This document shows, in pieces, positions 34,920 through 46,300 of a DNA stretch of 64,000 nt (position 1 is its first letter; each line of letters begins with the position of its first letter). The position numbers were made by a program, and so were the translations under genes. The notes under the pieces were generated by a model that worked only from the letters and a program-made list of their open reading frames with translations, was not told where the DNA came from and made no database searches. The DNA lies in assembly GCF_000308695.1 (NCBI RefSeq), contig NZ_BAGG01000061.1, positions 247,558-311,557 on the forward strand. The letters run 5' to 3'. The DNA is from Nocardia takedensis NBRC 100417 (lineage in GTDB: Bacteria; Actinomycetota; Actinomycetes; Mycobacteriales; Mycobacteriaceae).

Positions 34920-37900
34920 GAGCGGACTCCGTTGTGCCACCGTGCGTTCAGCACGTCCGCCACCGCCCGCGCGTTCGGCGGTTCCAGGCAGTCGAAATGG
35001 GTGCCGTCGATCTCGGTGATCGTGAGTTCCCCCAAACAGAACTCCCGCCAGAACTCGGTCATGTCCTCCCCGAGCGTCGGCAGGAAGTGGATCTCGCCGC
35101 GCTGACGCAGGAAACAGATGTCGCCGAGGTAGGGTTCGCGGGCGCTCCTGGCGACGGCGCGCAGACTGTGGGTGAAGGTGGCGCGCAGATCCGTCAGGGT
35201 CCGCGCGGTCCAGTCGGGGCCGAGCGCTCCGGACGCGGCGAGGGCGGCCATGCGGTCCGCGCCGGGCGAAGGCCCCTGGGCGAGCGCGGGCAGCGCTCCC
35301 CGCAACGCGCCCGGCGGCAGGACGGCGGCACGAGTTTCGCGCGCTCGGGTGAACGCGTCGACGATCGCCGCCTCGGGCGCCGCGATGCCGAGGTCCGCGG
35401 TGCGCACGCCCATGATCTGCGCGAAGCAGTAGTCCAGGGCGTCCTCGTCCTCGATCTCGATCGGCACGCGATAGGAACTGACCACGGTGACGTCGGCGAC
35501 CGCGACACCCGATTCCTCCAGGCGGCGGGCGATCTCCACGGCCAGCAGTCCGCCCATGCAGTAGCCGAGCAGGTGGACCGCGAGGGGGCGGCGGTCCGCG
35601 ATCGCCTCCGCGTACCGGCCGGCGAGGGTGGTGAACAGATCCTCGGGCGGGATGTCGGCGTAGCCGTCGCCGGGCGACCTGGACAGCCCGTAGATCGTCG
35701 GAACCGATTCGCGCCCGGTCAATTCCGTGAGCAGCGCGTGGTACGGTCCCAGGCCGCCGCTGCCGTCGTGCACCAGGACGACGACCGGTCCGGCGTTCGC
35801 GTCGGGTGGGCCGTGCAGCAGTCGCAGCGGGGAGATCTCCGGTGTCGGAACCGATGCCGTCCCGCCGCCGATCGCTCGGCGCGCGCCCGTGAGCGTCGGA
35901 TCGGTGACCATCGCGTGCAGCAGTTCGTCCCACGCGGCGTCGGCCGCTTCGGCGATGTCGCGGCGGATGCGGCCGATGGCCTGGGCCAGCAGCAGCGAAT
36001 CGCCGCCGAGAGCGAAGAAGTCGGAGTCGGGGCGCAGCGCGCCCGGGTCGGGCAGGCGCAGGATCTCGACCCAGATCCGGGCGATCCGCTGCTCCAGATC
36101 GTCCAACGCGCCGGCCTCGGCGGGACGAAGGGTCTCGGCGTTCTCGCGGGTCGCGCGGTCCAGCAGTTCCCGGATCGCGGCTCGATCCACTTTGCCGTTG
36201 CCGGTCAGCGGCAGCGCCGACAGGATCGCGACGTGCGTCGGAATCATGGCGGCGGGCAGCGTGTTCCGCACCCGTCGGAGCAGATCGTCCGGGTCGATCG
36301 CGGCGGCGGGGGAGACCTTCGGACACCAGAACAGATGTTGCCCCAGCCTTTCCAGCGCGTCGCCGCGGGGCGGGTAGGTGTCGGGCGTGCCGAAAGGCGA
36401 GGCGTCGAGCACCGATTCCCACTGGGCGAAGGTGAGGAACGGCGAGTCGGTGCGCAGATCGCGGAAGGCGTCGAGGCCGTCCTTGAATTCCATCGAGATC
36501 ATCAGCGCGGGGTTGACGGAGGTCGAGTCGAGGAAGGCCAACGCGCCGCCGGGGGTGAGCAGTCGTTCCAGCGCACGGAGACGGTCGGGGATGTCGGTGG
36601 CGTTGTGCAGCACGTTCGCGCACACCACGAGGTCGAAGCTCGATTCGGTCAGGCCCTGGGCGAGCGGGTCGAGATTCAGGTCGAACAGGCGGTAGGTCAC
36701 CGTGTCGTGGTCGGCGAGGGCTTCGCGCGCGCGGTTGAGGAAGAACGTCGAGATGTCGGTGAAGGTGTAGGCGTGGTGGACGCCGTGCGCGCGCAACGCC
36801 GCCACCAGCACGCTGCTGGTTCCGCCCACCCCCGCGCCGACCTCCAGGACGCGCAGCGGGCGGTCCGGGGTGCGCGCCCGCGCGAACCGCAGCACCTCGG
36901 CCGTGAGTATTTCGTGCAGGTAGCGGCTCAGCAGGTTGTCGCGGTAGGCGGCGAGCGCGGTATCCGTTCCGCCCTCGGGGAACAGCAGGGCCAGCGGATC
37001 GGTGCCGCCCGTCAGCAGGCCGGGCAATTCGGCGACGCACCGGCCGACGTAGGCCAGCAACTCCGGCCCGTAGTCGACGGCACGGCCCGCCGCGTCGGCC
37101 GACGCCCACCGGGCTTCGGCCTCCGCGATCGTGAGGGTGGCGGTCAGCGCGAAGGTGTCACCGTCCGCGGTGGCCGCGCCGTCGGCGACCAGGACCTCGA
37201 GCCAGCGCCGCAGCAGACGGTGGTGCGCGGGCGCGACCGCCATGTCGGCGGCGATCCGGTCGAACGCGCGTGGCCGATCGTGGCCCAGCACCGGCGACAG
37301 CGCGGCGATCATCGCCCCGCGCGCCGCGTGTTCGGCGGCTTCGGCGAATTCGGTGACCGCCGCCGCGTCCAGTCGCGCGGTCGCGACGCGGTGCGCCTCG
37401 CGCCCGGCCGCGCGGACCTCTTCGCGTATCCGCGCCCGGCGGCGCATCTCGGTGTCGTCGGCCGCCGCCGGGGTGACGGCGACGGCGAGCCTGGGATGGT
37501 GGCGGTCACCCAGCACGCACGCGGCCGCGCTGTCCACGCGCTCGTCCGCGCCGAAAGCCGCCTCCACGTCGAGCAGTTCGATACGGTGCCCGTGGATCTT
37601 CACCTGCCGGTCACGCCGCCCGAGCAGTTCGAGGACGCCGTGCTCGTCGTGCCGTCCGAAATCGCCCGTGCGATAGCGTCGTTCGTCCCCGAGGGTGACG
37701 AAGGACGCGGCGGTCCGATCGGGGTCGCCGAGGTAGCCGTCGGCCAGACCCGCACCGCCGAGGTGGATCTCACCGATCTGCCACGGGGCCGCCTGTTCGC
37801 CGCGATGGGTGAGCACCCGCGCGCTCTGGCCGCGCAGGGCCGTGCCGTACGGGACGCTGCGCCCGTACACCCGGTTCTCCAGCGGGTGCTGGACCGACCA

Positions 37901-40348
37901 GATCGCGGCCTCGGTCGCGCCGCCGAGACTCCAGGCCGACGCGTTCGGGGCCGCCGCGGCGAGTTCGGCGGGCTGGGTGACCGGAATCCAGTCCCCGGAC
38001 AACAGGACTCGCCGCAGTCCGGTCGACGGCGCGCTCGCCCGCGGGTCGAGTCGTCGGTGGTCGAGCAGCAGGCGCAGTTGCGCGGGAACCGAATTCCACA
38101 CGGTCACGCCGTGCTCCTCGATCGCGCGCCACCACGCTCCGGGATCGGCGCGGTTCGAGCCCTCGGGGAACACCACCCGGCCACCGGCCGCCAGCATGCC
38201 GAAGATGTTGTAGACCGACAGGTCGAAGGTGTGCTGGGAGACGGCCAGCACCGCGTCGGACGCCGTGATCGCGCAGCGGTCGTTGATGTCGTCCAGCGTG
38301 TTGACGACGGCGGCGTGCCCGAGCACCACGCCCTTCGGGACGCCGGTGGTGCCCGAGGTGAAGATCACGTACGCGGGGTCGGTGTCGAGCCCGGTCACAC
38401 CGAGGTCCAACGGAGACGGCACCCATGTCGCCGGGTCGGCGAGCAGTGCGGCGATCGGCCCGTCCGGTGCGATCTCGGCGGCCGGGCGGGCGAGGTCACG
38501 GATGCGCGCGACCCGTGCTTCGGGCCAGCGCGTGTCCAGCGGGATGTAAGCGGCGCCGGCGAGCAGGACACCGATCAGTGCCGCGACCTGCGGTGTGCCC
38601 GCGTCCATGCGGACGCCGACCCGGTCGCGCGGGCGGACCCCGACACCTCGCAGGTGCGCCGCGACACGCTGCGCCGCCGACGCCAGTTCGCCGTAGGTCA
38701 CCCGCGACCGGCCGTGGTTCAGGGCGACGGCGTCGGGGGCGGCCGCCGCCCGTTCGAGAAATCCGGTGTGCAGCAGGTGCGGTGTCCGCCGTGCGGTGGC
38801 CTTCGAGGTGAGCGGCGGTGCGACGGCGGGCAGCAACGGCTCGTCCCAGACGTCCGGCCCGGTCGACAGCGTGTGCAGCACGGCCCGGTAGTCCGCGAAG
38901 GCGCGGTCCAGCACCGCCGACGGGATCGCGCCGTCGCGGGTGTCCCAGGCGAGGTCCAGACCCGCTCCGGTCTCGGTGACCTGACAGTCGAGCAGGACCT
39001 GCGGCGTCTGACTCAGTCCGCGTTCGACCACGGGGCGCAGCAGTGGCGAATCCTGGTCCGCGCCCGCGATTCCCAGCGTCGAGGTGAACACGACCGGTGA
39101 GCGTCCGCCGCGTCCGCCGTCGCGTTCGGCCAGCATCCTGAGCACCTGCACCCCGCTGACGCCCGCGTGGTCGAGATCGTCGAACACCCGCGCGCCGGCT
39201 CGACGGGCGGAGTCGGCGAACGGTTCTCCGCACCGGACGTCGAGTTCCAGGACGCTGGTTCCGGTGAAGTCGCCGACGAGGGTGTCGACGGCCTCGACGA
39301 ACCGCTGCCGGTGCGCGGTCGTCAACGTGATCGTGAAATGGTCGCTGTCGGCGTAACGTCCGAGCACCCGGCCGAACGCGGCGACGAGCGCGGCGGTGGG
39401 AGTGATCGACCGCCGTGCCGCCCGCGTGGTGAAGGTCCGCCACGACTCGGCCGGCAACCGCAGGGCGCGTCGGGTGAATCGCGGTGCGCCGGTCGGTGTG
39501 TCGGGTACGAGCGGCAAACTCGGCGGGGCAGGCATGGCGGTGACGCGCGCACGCCAGTACCGCTGGTCCCGGTCGATCTTCGCCCGCCCCGCCGGTGTGC
39601 GCGTCCGACGCTCGACGTTGAGCAGATAGTCGCGAAAAGTGAACTCCGCCCGCGGTAGCTCGGTGTCCGGCTCGCGCAGGCAGCGCTCGAAGTCGCGCAG
39701 CACGAGTCCGATACTGCGGAAGTCGGCGATCAGCAGATCGATCGAGAAGTGCACGACGGTGTTCTCGGGCCCGATGGTGACGACCACCTCGAACATCGGT
39801 CCTTCGCCGGGCCGGTGGACGCGGTGCGCGAGCCGGTCCGCGATCCGGGCGCGCAGCGGGCCGATCACCTCGTGCTCGTGGACGGTCAGGCCGGTCGGCG
39901 CGTCCGGTGTGCCCGCGCCGAGGCCGATGCGCTGGTGGCCGTCGGGATGCACGACACAGCGGAGCATGGCGTGGCGGTCCAGGACGGCGTGCCAGGCCCG
40001 GCGGAAGTCGGCGGCGCTCGGCGTCGCACCGGACGGTCCCGGGACGACCTCGCATTCGGCGTACCCGTGACAGCCGGTCCCGCCCCAGTCGTAGGCGTCG
40101 GTGCGCCCGAGCAGATACGAGGCCTGCACGTCGGTGAGCGGGAACGGGTCCGCGTGGTGCGCGGGATCGGTGACGGGCGCGGACTCGGCGGTCAGCAGGG
40201 CCATGACCTCGGACTTGCCCGCCGCCAACGCGGCTCTCGACTCGTCGTCCAGCGCGCCGCGCGGCGCGGACCAGCGCAGGTGCGGTCCGTCGATCCACAG
40301 GCGGACACCCGCGTCGCGCAGGCTCCTTACCAGTTCGGTGGTGTTCAC
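34916..40348 (-). CDS. NRPS2: docking-Cy-A(MT)-PCP-TE (PchF-like terminal module)
   Basis: A 1810-residue NRPS. Residues 1-55 form a TubC-type docking domain (TELVRSLRDAGVRLWIDG). Cy at about 65-490 has DLLIAD near 205, VGDFTGTS and SQTPQVLLDCQV. The A domain from about 520 has TSGTTGVPKGVV near 666 and FDLSVYNIFG; hand-read specificity residues DLYNLSLIW match cysteine. A methyltransferase interrupts the A domain (EVGAGVGGTSS near 1171), and the domain resumes at LTGNGKVDR near 1384. PCP FFALGGDSLLLAQA is near 1449. The TE has GYCMGG near 1595, with Cys in the nucleophile position, and GTHFDCLEPP. This is the layout of PchF, which makes the N-methylthiazolidine end of pyochelin. GTG 40348 follows GGAGGG and overlaps the NRPS1 stop. 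Confidence 0.92.
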   Translation of the reverse strand: MNTTELVRSLRDAGVRLWIDGPHLRWSAPRGALDDESRAALAAGKSEVMALLTAESAPVTDPAHHADPFPLTDVQASYLLGRTDAYDWGGTGCHGYAECEVVPGPSGATPSAADFRRAWHAVLDRHAMLRCVVHPDGHQRIGLGAGTPDAPTGLTVHEHEVIGPLRARIADRLAHRVHRPGEGPMFEVVVTIGPENTVVHFSIDLLIADFRSIGLVLRDFERCLREPDTELPRAEFTFRDYLLNVERRTRTPAGRAKIDRDQRYWRARVTAMPAPPSLPLVPDTPTGAPRFTRRALRLPAESWRTFTTRAARRSITPTAALVAAFGRVLGRYADSDHFTITLTTAHRQRFVEAVDTLVGDFTGTSVLELDVRCGEPFADSARRAGARVFDDLDHAGVSGVQVLRMLAERDGGRGGRSPVVFTSTLGIAGADQDSPLLRPVVERGLSQTPQVLLDCQVTETGAGLDLAWDTRDGAIPSAVLDRAFADYRAVLHTLSTGPDVWDEPLLPAVAPPLTSKATARRTPHLLHTGFLERAAAAPDAVALNHGRSRVTYGELASAAQRVAAHLRGVGVRPRDRVGVRMDAGTPQVAALIGVLLAGAAYIPLDTRWPEARVARIRDLARPAAEIAPDGPIAALLADPATWVPSPLDLGVTGLDTDPAYVIFTSGTTGVPKGVVLGHAAVVNTLDDINDRCAITASDAVLAVSQHTFDLSVYNIFGMLAAGGRVVFPEGSNRADPGAWWRAIEEHGVTVWNSVPAQLRLLLDHRRLDPRASAPSTGLRRVLLSGDWIPVTQPAELAAAAPNASAWSLGGATEAAIWSVQHPLENRVYGRSVPYGTALRGQSARVLTHRGEQAAPWQIGEIHLGGAGLADGYLGDPDRTAASFVTLGDERRYRTGDFGRHDEHGVLELLGRRDRQVKIHGHRIELLDVEAAFGADERVDSAAACVLGDRHHPRLAVAVTPAAADDTEMRRRARIREEVRAAGREAHRVATARLDAAAVTEFAEAAEHAARGAMIAALSPVLGHDRPRAFDRIAADMAVAPAHHRLLRRWLEVLVADGAATADGDTFALTATLTIAEAEARWASADAAGRAVDYGPELLAYVGRCVAELPGLLTGGTDPLALLFPEGGTDTALAAYRDNLLSRYLHEILTAEVLRFARARTPDRPLRVLEVGAGVGGTSSVLVAALRAHGVHHAYTFTDISTFFLNRAREALADHDTVTYRLFDLNLDPLAQGLTESSFDLVVCANVLHNATDIPDRLRALERLLTPGGALAFLDSTSVNPALMISMEFKDGLDAFRDLRTDSPFLTFAQWESVLDASPFGTPDTYPPRGDALERLGQHLFWCPKVSPAAAIDPDDLLRRVRNTLPAAMIPTHVAILSALPLTGNGKVDRAAIRELLDRATRENAETLRPAEAGALDDLEQRIARIWVEILRLPDPGALRPDSDFFALGGDSLLLAQAIGRIRRDIAEAADAAWDELLHAMVTDPTLTGARRAIGGGTASVPTPEISPLRLLHGPPDANAGPVVVLVHDGSGGLGPYHALLTELTGRESVPTIYGLSRSPGDGYADIPPEDLFTTLAGRYAEAIADRRPLAVHLLGYCMGGLLAVEIARRLEESGVAVADVTVVSSYRVPIEIEDEDALDYCFAQIMGVRTADLGIAAPEAAIVDAFTRARETRAAVLPPGALRGALPALAQGPSPGADRMAALAASGALGPDWTARTLTDLRATFTHSLRAVARSAREPYLGDICFLRQRGEIHFLPTLGEDMTEFWREFCLGELTITEIDGTHFDCLEPPNARAVADVLNARWHNGVRS
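37449..37510 (-). repeat. 62-bp sequence shared with the enoyl-CoA hydratase-like gene
   Basis: Within the NRPS2 A domain, just before the methyltransferase insert, 62 bp match 54590-54651 on the other strand with 60 identities. Here the sequence encodes GDRHHPRLAVAVTPAAADDT in the NRPS frame; there it lies in a different frame of an unrelated gene. Confidence 0.85.
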
Positions 40349-43300
40349 AGGGTTCCCTCCTCGAGGTCGTCGGCTCCCGCCGCTGCGGCGGCGTGTTCGA
40401 CGGCGTCCGCGAACGCGCCGATCACCGGGTGGGTGAGCATCATGCGCAGCGTCGCCGCCGGGGTGATCTCGCGTTGGACGCGGTCGACGACCGCGGTGGC
40501 GGTGACCGAATCGCCGCCGATCTGGAAGAAATTCGCGTCGAGGTCGATCGTCGGGCGACGCAGCGCGGCCGCGCAGATCTCGGCGACGCGTCGGGCCGCG
40601 GTCGGGGCTGCGGGCCCTGTCGCCCTCACCTGCTCGACCACCTCGCGGAGTCCGTCGGCGGCCCGGTCGGGCGAAATCGCCTGGGTGACATGATCCCAGG
40701 ACAGCCGCAGTTCGCCCCGTTCCTCCCAGACCTGGAAATCCAGCAGCACCTGGGGCGTCTGCGAGCGGGCGAACACCCGCTCGCCGAAGGAGAATTCGGC
40801 GTCGGTCAGTCCGGGAAGACCGAGGCCGCCGGTGAACACGACCGGATAGATCGCGACCTCGGGGCGGCCGTGCCGGGCGAGCAGTCGCCGTCGCAGCCAC
40901 ACCGCGTCGACCGCGCGATGCGGGAGGTCGGTCATCAACTGGCTCTGGACGGTGCGCGCCAGGGTCCACGGATCGGCCCCGGGGTCGACGCGACATTCGA
41001 GCAGGATCAGCGAGGTGAAATCGCCGATGACGCGGTCCAGGCCGGCCGGTCGGTCGAACAGGGTGACATTCAGACAGAAGTGCCGCGCGCCCGACCAGCG
41101 CGCCAGCACCAGCGCGTAGCAGGCCAGCAGCAGCGCCGAGGGCGTGAGTCCCGTTGTGCGGCAACGCTGGGTCGTCGCCGCCCAGGTCGGCGCGTCGAGG
41201 CGGGCTTCGACACGGTCGAAGCGCGGGTGCTCGATCGCCGACAGTCGCGAGGCGGGGATCAGCGGCGGTGCGAGCGGGAGTGTCGGGACACGGCGCGCCC
41301 AGTATTCCTGTGCCGCGGACAGGTCCGGGGCGTCTGCCGAAGCCACTTGTCGGTGGGCGTACCGCGCGAAGGTTCGGGACAGTGCGGGCAAGTCGGGATC
41401 TCGGGAACCGTAGAGCCGATCCAGATCGGCCAGCGCGAGGACCATACTGGCCCCGTCGAGGAACAGGTTGTCCATGCTGACGCCGATCAGCGCGTGCCCG
41501 GAGTCCGGGTCGAGAACTTGGACGCCCACGTCGAGTCCGGGGCGAACGGTGAGGTCGATGACCTGCTCGCTCATCTCGGCGCGGACGTCCGCGACGATCC
41601 GGACCGTCGGTTCCAAGGGGTCGGCGTGGATGACGGCGGTGTGGTCGCGCAACGTGGTGCGCAGGCCGGGGTGGCGGCGGATCAGCGCGGTCACCGCCGC
41701 CCGGAATCGGGGGAGGTCCAGATCGGTGCACGCGAACTCGAAATAGCAGTGGGCGGCCACTCCGCCGAGCAGGTGATCGGGATGCCGTCCTCGGGCATAC
41801 GCCCGCTGGATCGGTGTGAGGGGGTAGGAGCTCGGTTCGGGAGCGGTCGCCGAATCCGCGAGTGCGCCGGATGTCGGCGACAGCGTCACGGCGGTGCTCG
41901 CGGCGGGCGGTGGGGGCGGCGTGACCAGGGTGGTCGTCGGTGGTTGGTCAGGGGCGATGGTCGCGGCGTCCGGGAACGGCGTCGGGTCGAGTGGGGCGGG
42001 GTCGCCGAGCTTGGTGGCCAACTGATGCAGAACGGGGTGGTTGAACAGGTCGACCATGGCGAGGTGGGGGAAGCCGGCAGCGCGTAGCTCGGTGTAGAGC
42101 GCGGTCGCGGTCAGGCTGTCACCGCCGAGCAGGAAGAAGTCGTCGTCGCGGGCGGGACGCACACCCAGGTGTCGATGCCACAGGTCGGTGAGAATCCGCT
42201 CGGTCGGGAGGGAATCGGCGGGTGCGGCCTCGGTCGGCGCGGATGCCGACGGGACCGGGATCTCCTGCGCGGCGGCACGGGCATAGACGACCGATGCCGC
42301 CCCCAGCGGATGCGAGTGCGTGAGGACCCACCCCGCGTCGGTCAGCAGTTTGTGCCAGTGCGCGAGCGGTGGCGGCGGGTCGTGTACCAGCCCCGGTTCC
42401 AGCATCGCCGCGCTGATCAGCGCCGACGGCGTCAGGGCTTGGTTCTCGACCAGCCACAGCCAACCCTCGGGGCGCGCCCGCAGGTCGCGGAGCAGACCCT
42501 CCGCGTCACGGAGTCGATGCAAGGCGTTGCAGCACAACACGATGTCGACCGGTTCGACGGTCGCCACCTCGTCGTCGCGCACCTGGGTGATTCCGCGACG
42601 ACTCCCGTCGGCGGCGATCGCCCGCAGCACCGGATCGGGTTCCACCGCCAGGTATTCCTCGACCACGGGAGCCAAGCGATCGAACAGCAGGGCGCTGCCC
42701 GACCCGGTGTGCGCGCCGAGTTCGGCGACGCGCAGGCGTCGTCGCAGATCGCGCGCGTGCGTGAACACCCGGTCGGTCAGTGCGGACAACGCCGCCGCCA
42801 TCAGCGGGTGACCGAACAGCAGTGCCGCGGGCGAGAGCGTCGGATGGCCGAGTACCGCGTGCGCCGAGGTCCGCCCGGTCACCACGGCGGCCAGCAGTTC
42901 GCCCGCACCGAGCGCCGGGCCCTCGACCCGCTCCGGGGAGGCGAGTGCGCGCCAGCGCGCGACCACGGGGCGGTAGCGAGGCGACACCTCGGCGAAGCCG
43001 TCGCGCTCGAGCGCCCACAGGGCGGCGGCGATGATCAGCGGCGGCAGGCGGAACTCGTCGTCGGGATCGATCGCAGCCCGAGTCGCGGCGGTCGCGACCT
43101 CGGTGAGACGGTCGCGCAGGACGGCCTCGAAGCGGCCGAGGGCGGTGCCGACGGCCGCGGACGACAGGGCGTCGTCGGCGGTGTCCCAGCTGATCGTGAT
43201 GCCCTGCTCGGCCGTGCGTTCGACCTGGCAGTCCAAGGCGACCCCGGGCGTCTTGGTGAGCGTGCGCACGATCCGCAGCGGACCGGCCTCGGGCCGAGCC

Positions 43301-46300
43301 AGCCCCAAGGTGCTGGTGAACACGACCGTGTAGGCGCGGTCGCGCTCGGTGCGGTGCGCGCGAGCGATCGAGGCGGTGCGGTCGGCGAGGTGCTCGCGCA
43401 GTTGCCGGTGGATGTCCGCGAGGGCGTCCGCCGACCCCGGAGCGCAGCGGAGGTAGTCGGCCTCGCACAGGGACAGGGTGGTGAAGTTGCCCAGGACCTC
43501 CCGGTCGGCCGGGCTGTCGTCGGGGCGGTGTGCGCGCGGAATCGACACCGCGAAGCGGTCGCCCGCGCCGCAGGCGTGCAGGGTGTGCGTGAACGCCTCC
43601 AGGATCAGCGCGGTCGGGGTCACCCGGGCTGCCGCGGCCACCGCGCGCAACCTCGTGTGGTCGCTCTCGGTGAGGGTGAACCCGCGACGGGTGAAGCGGC
43701 CGGTCGGCGGACCCGGGGTGCGCGCCCAAGCGGCGGGAAGCCGGGGCGGCGGCGCGGGAGGACTCCCGGCACTGGACGCGACCGTCTCGTGGGCGGTTTC
43801 GGCGAAGCGTCGGAAGACCTCCGCGTCGGCGGCGATCGGCGTCGGTCGCGTCGCGCCCGCGTAATCGGCCCGGATGGCGCTCAGGATCGTGAGGACGCTG
43901 CGCGCGTCCAGGCACAGATAGTCGATGGCCAGCGCGACGTGGCGTGGCGCGGGTGTGGCGGCGAAGCAGCGCAGGACCTGGGAGTCGTAGGGCGAGAACG
44001 GGATACCGGCAAGATGGTCGAGCAGCGCGTCCGGATCGTCCGGGACATCGGCCAGGATCTCGACGGCCGTCGACGGCGTTCGTGGCTCGATGTACTGGGT
44101 GACGTCGCTGTCGAGCCGACATCGCAGCATCTCGAATTCGCGCACGTGGTCGGTGAGTACGCTCCGCAACCGCATCAGGTCGACGACCTCGGCGGCCAGT
44201 ACGACGATCAGCGTGGTGGACGAGCGGAGCGCACCCCGCAGACCGGTCGCGCCCAGGACGTAGCTCTGTTGCAGCCGGGTCAGCGGGAACGGCGTCGTCG
44301 CGGGTGGCGTGACCGCCACGCGGGACGGGGTGAGGTCCGCGCCGGGGACGCAGGTCGCGGCGAATTCGGCGAGCGTGGGCGAACCGAGCAGGGTCTCGAC
44401 CGCGCCGCCGAGGATGCCGCGCGCGCGGAGCGTCCGGCAGATCTCGGTCGCCCGCACACTGTCCCCACCCACCTCGAAGAACCGCGAATCCGGCGCGACG
44501 GTGTTCGGCGCGATCCCGAGCGCCGCCGCCCACACCCGCGCCACGACACGCTGGGTCTCATTCCAGGACACCGAGTTCGACTCCGGCGCTCGACGGTCGA
44601 GCAACTCGGCCGCGCCGCGCCGGTCGACCTTGCCGTTGGCGCTGTAGGGCAGCGCGCGCACCCGCCGGTAGACGCCGGGAATCAGGTAGGCCGGTAGCTG
44701 CGTGACCAGGTGGGCGCGCAGGTCGTCCACCTCGAAGACATCGTCGGCGACCACCAGGCACCCCAAGGCGGTGCGGTCGCGCAGGGGGACGACGGCCGCG
44801 GCCGTGACCCCTGCGAACCCGCGCACGACGTGTTCGACCTCCCCGCATTCCACGCGGTGCCCCCGGATCTTGACCTGCGCGTCGGTCCGGCCCAGGAAGA
44901 CCAGCACGCCGTCGGGTCGATAGCACCCCAGGTCACCGGTCCGATACCACCGCAGACCCGCCGTGTCGGCCACGAAGCGTTCGGCGGTCAGGCCGGGGTC
45001 GCCGCGATACCCCTCGGCGACGCCCGCGCCGCCGATCCACAATTCGCCCGGAACATGATCGGGCTGGTCACGTCCTTCGGCATCGACCACCCGGTACCGC
45101 TGATTGGTCAACGGCACGCCGTACGGGATGGACTTCCACTCGGGATCGATGTCACCGACGACGAATTCGTTGGACCAGATCGCCGCCTCGGTCGCCCCGC
45201 CCATCGCCACCAGTCGCGCCGTCGGCGCGTGACGGCGCAGCGCGGCGGGCAGATCGAGGGGAATCCAGTCGCCGGACACCAGCACTCGGCGCAGACACCG
45301 CAGCGCGGGACGGTCCTCGGGCACGGTCAGCAGCAGCATCTCCACCAGCGCGGGCACCGAATTCCACACCGTCACCTCGAAGATGCGCACCAGATCACGC
45401 CAGCGGAAAGCGTCGCGCCGCGCCCCTTCGGAGATCGTCACGATCGTCGCGCCGCGGGCGAGCGGGCCGAAGATGTCGTAGACGCTGAGGTCGAAGTCGA
45501 GCGCCGAGAGCGCCAACAGCACATCGGTCTCCTGGATTCCGTTGCGCGCGTTCACGTCCGTGACCGTGTTGAGCGCGGCGGCGTGGGAGACGACGACGCC
45601 TTTGGGTTCCCCGGTGGAGCCGGAGGTGTAGAGGAGGTAGGCGGGTTGCGCCGGGGAGACCCGGACCGGTGCGCAGGGCTCGCCCCGCCACGCTTCGGCG
45701 ATCGGATGGCAGATCAGGTCGTCCTCCGCCGAAGCCGTCCAGGTGTCGTCGTGGACGAGTCCCCGCATTCCCGAACGCAGGCGAATCCGGGCCGCGCGGG
45801 ACGGCGGTTGATCGATCGAGATCGGCAGATACACGCAACCGGCCATCAGAACGCCCAGCACGGCGATGATCTGGGCGGGCCCCTTGGGCAACCGGATACC
45901 GACGACGGAGCCCGGGGCGTGGCCGCGCCGCACCGACGCGGCGAGCCGTCGCGCGAGCAGATCGAGCTCGCCGTAGGTCAGGGCGGAACCCGGCGACGGG
46001 AGCGGCCGCTGATCGTATTCGTCGGGAGCCCAACGGAGAGCGACGCGATGCGGTGTGCGCGCGGCGATTTCGCGGAACGCGTCGTGCAGCAGGCCGGTCG
46101 GGCGCGGCGCGGCGGTGGCGTTGCGTTCGGCGCGCACCGACCGCGATCGCTCCGGGATCCCGAGGCGCGGCCGGTCCGCGAGGTCGCCGCGGGCGAGCGA
46201 GTCGATCAAGCCGTTGTACGCCTCGAACATGTCCTCGACGAGCCCGGCCGGGAATCGCCCGGCCCGGAAATCCCAGGACAGCACCATCCCGTCGGGCAGC

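Noticed and set aside
37449..37510. Reading the 62-bp repeat as an insertion sequence end
   Set aside because: There are no terminal inverted repeats, target-site duplication or transposase at either copy; coding homology or gene conversion explains it better.
34934..39100. 1388-codon plus-strand open frame opposite NRPS2
   Set aside because: Composition is Arg/Gly/Val/Gln-rich without any recognisable domain and it mirrors NRPS2. It is an antisense artefact of high GC.
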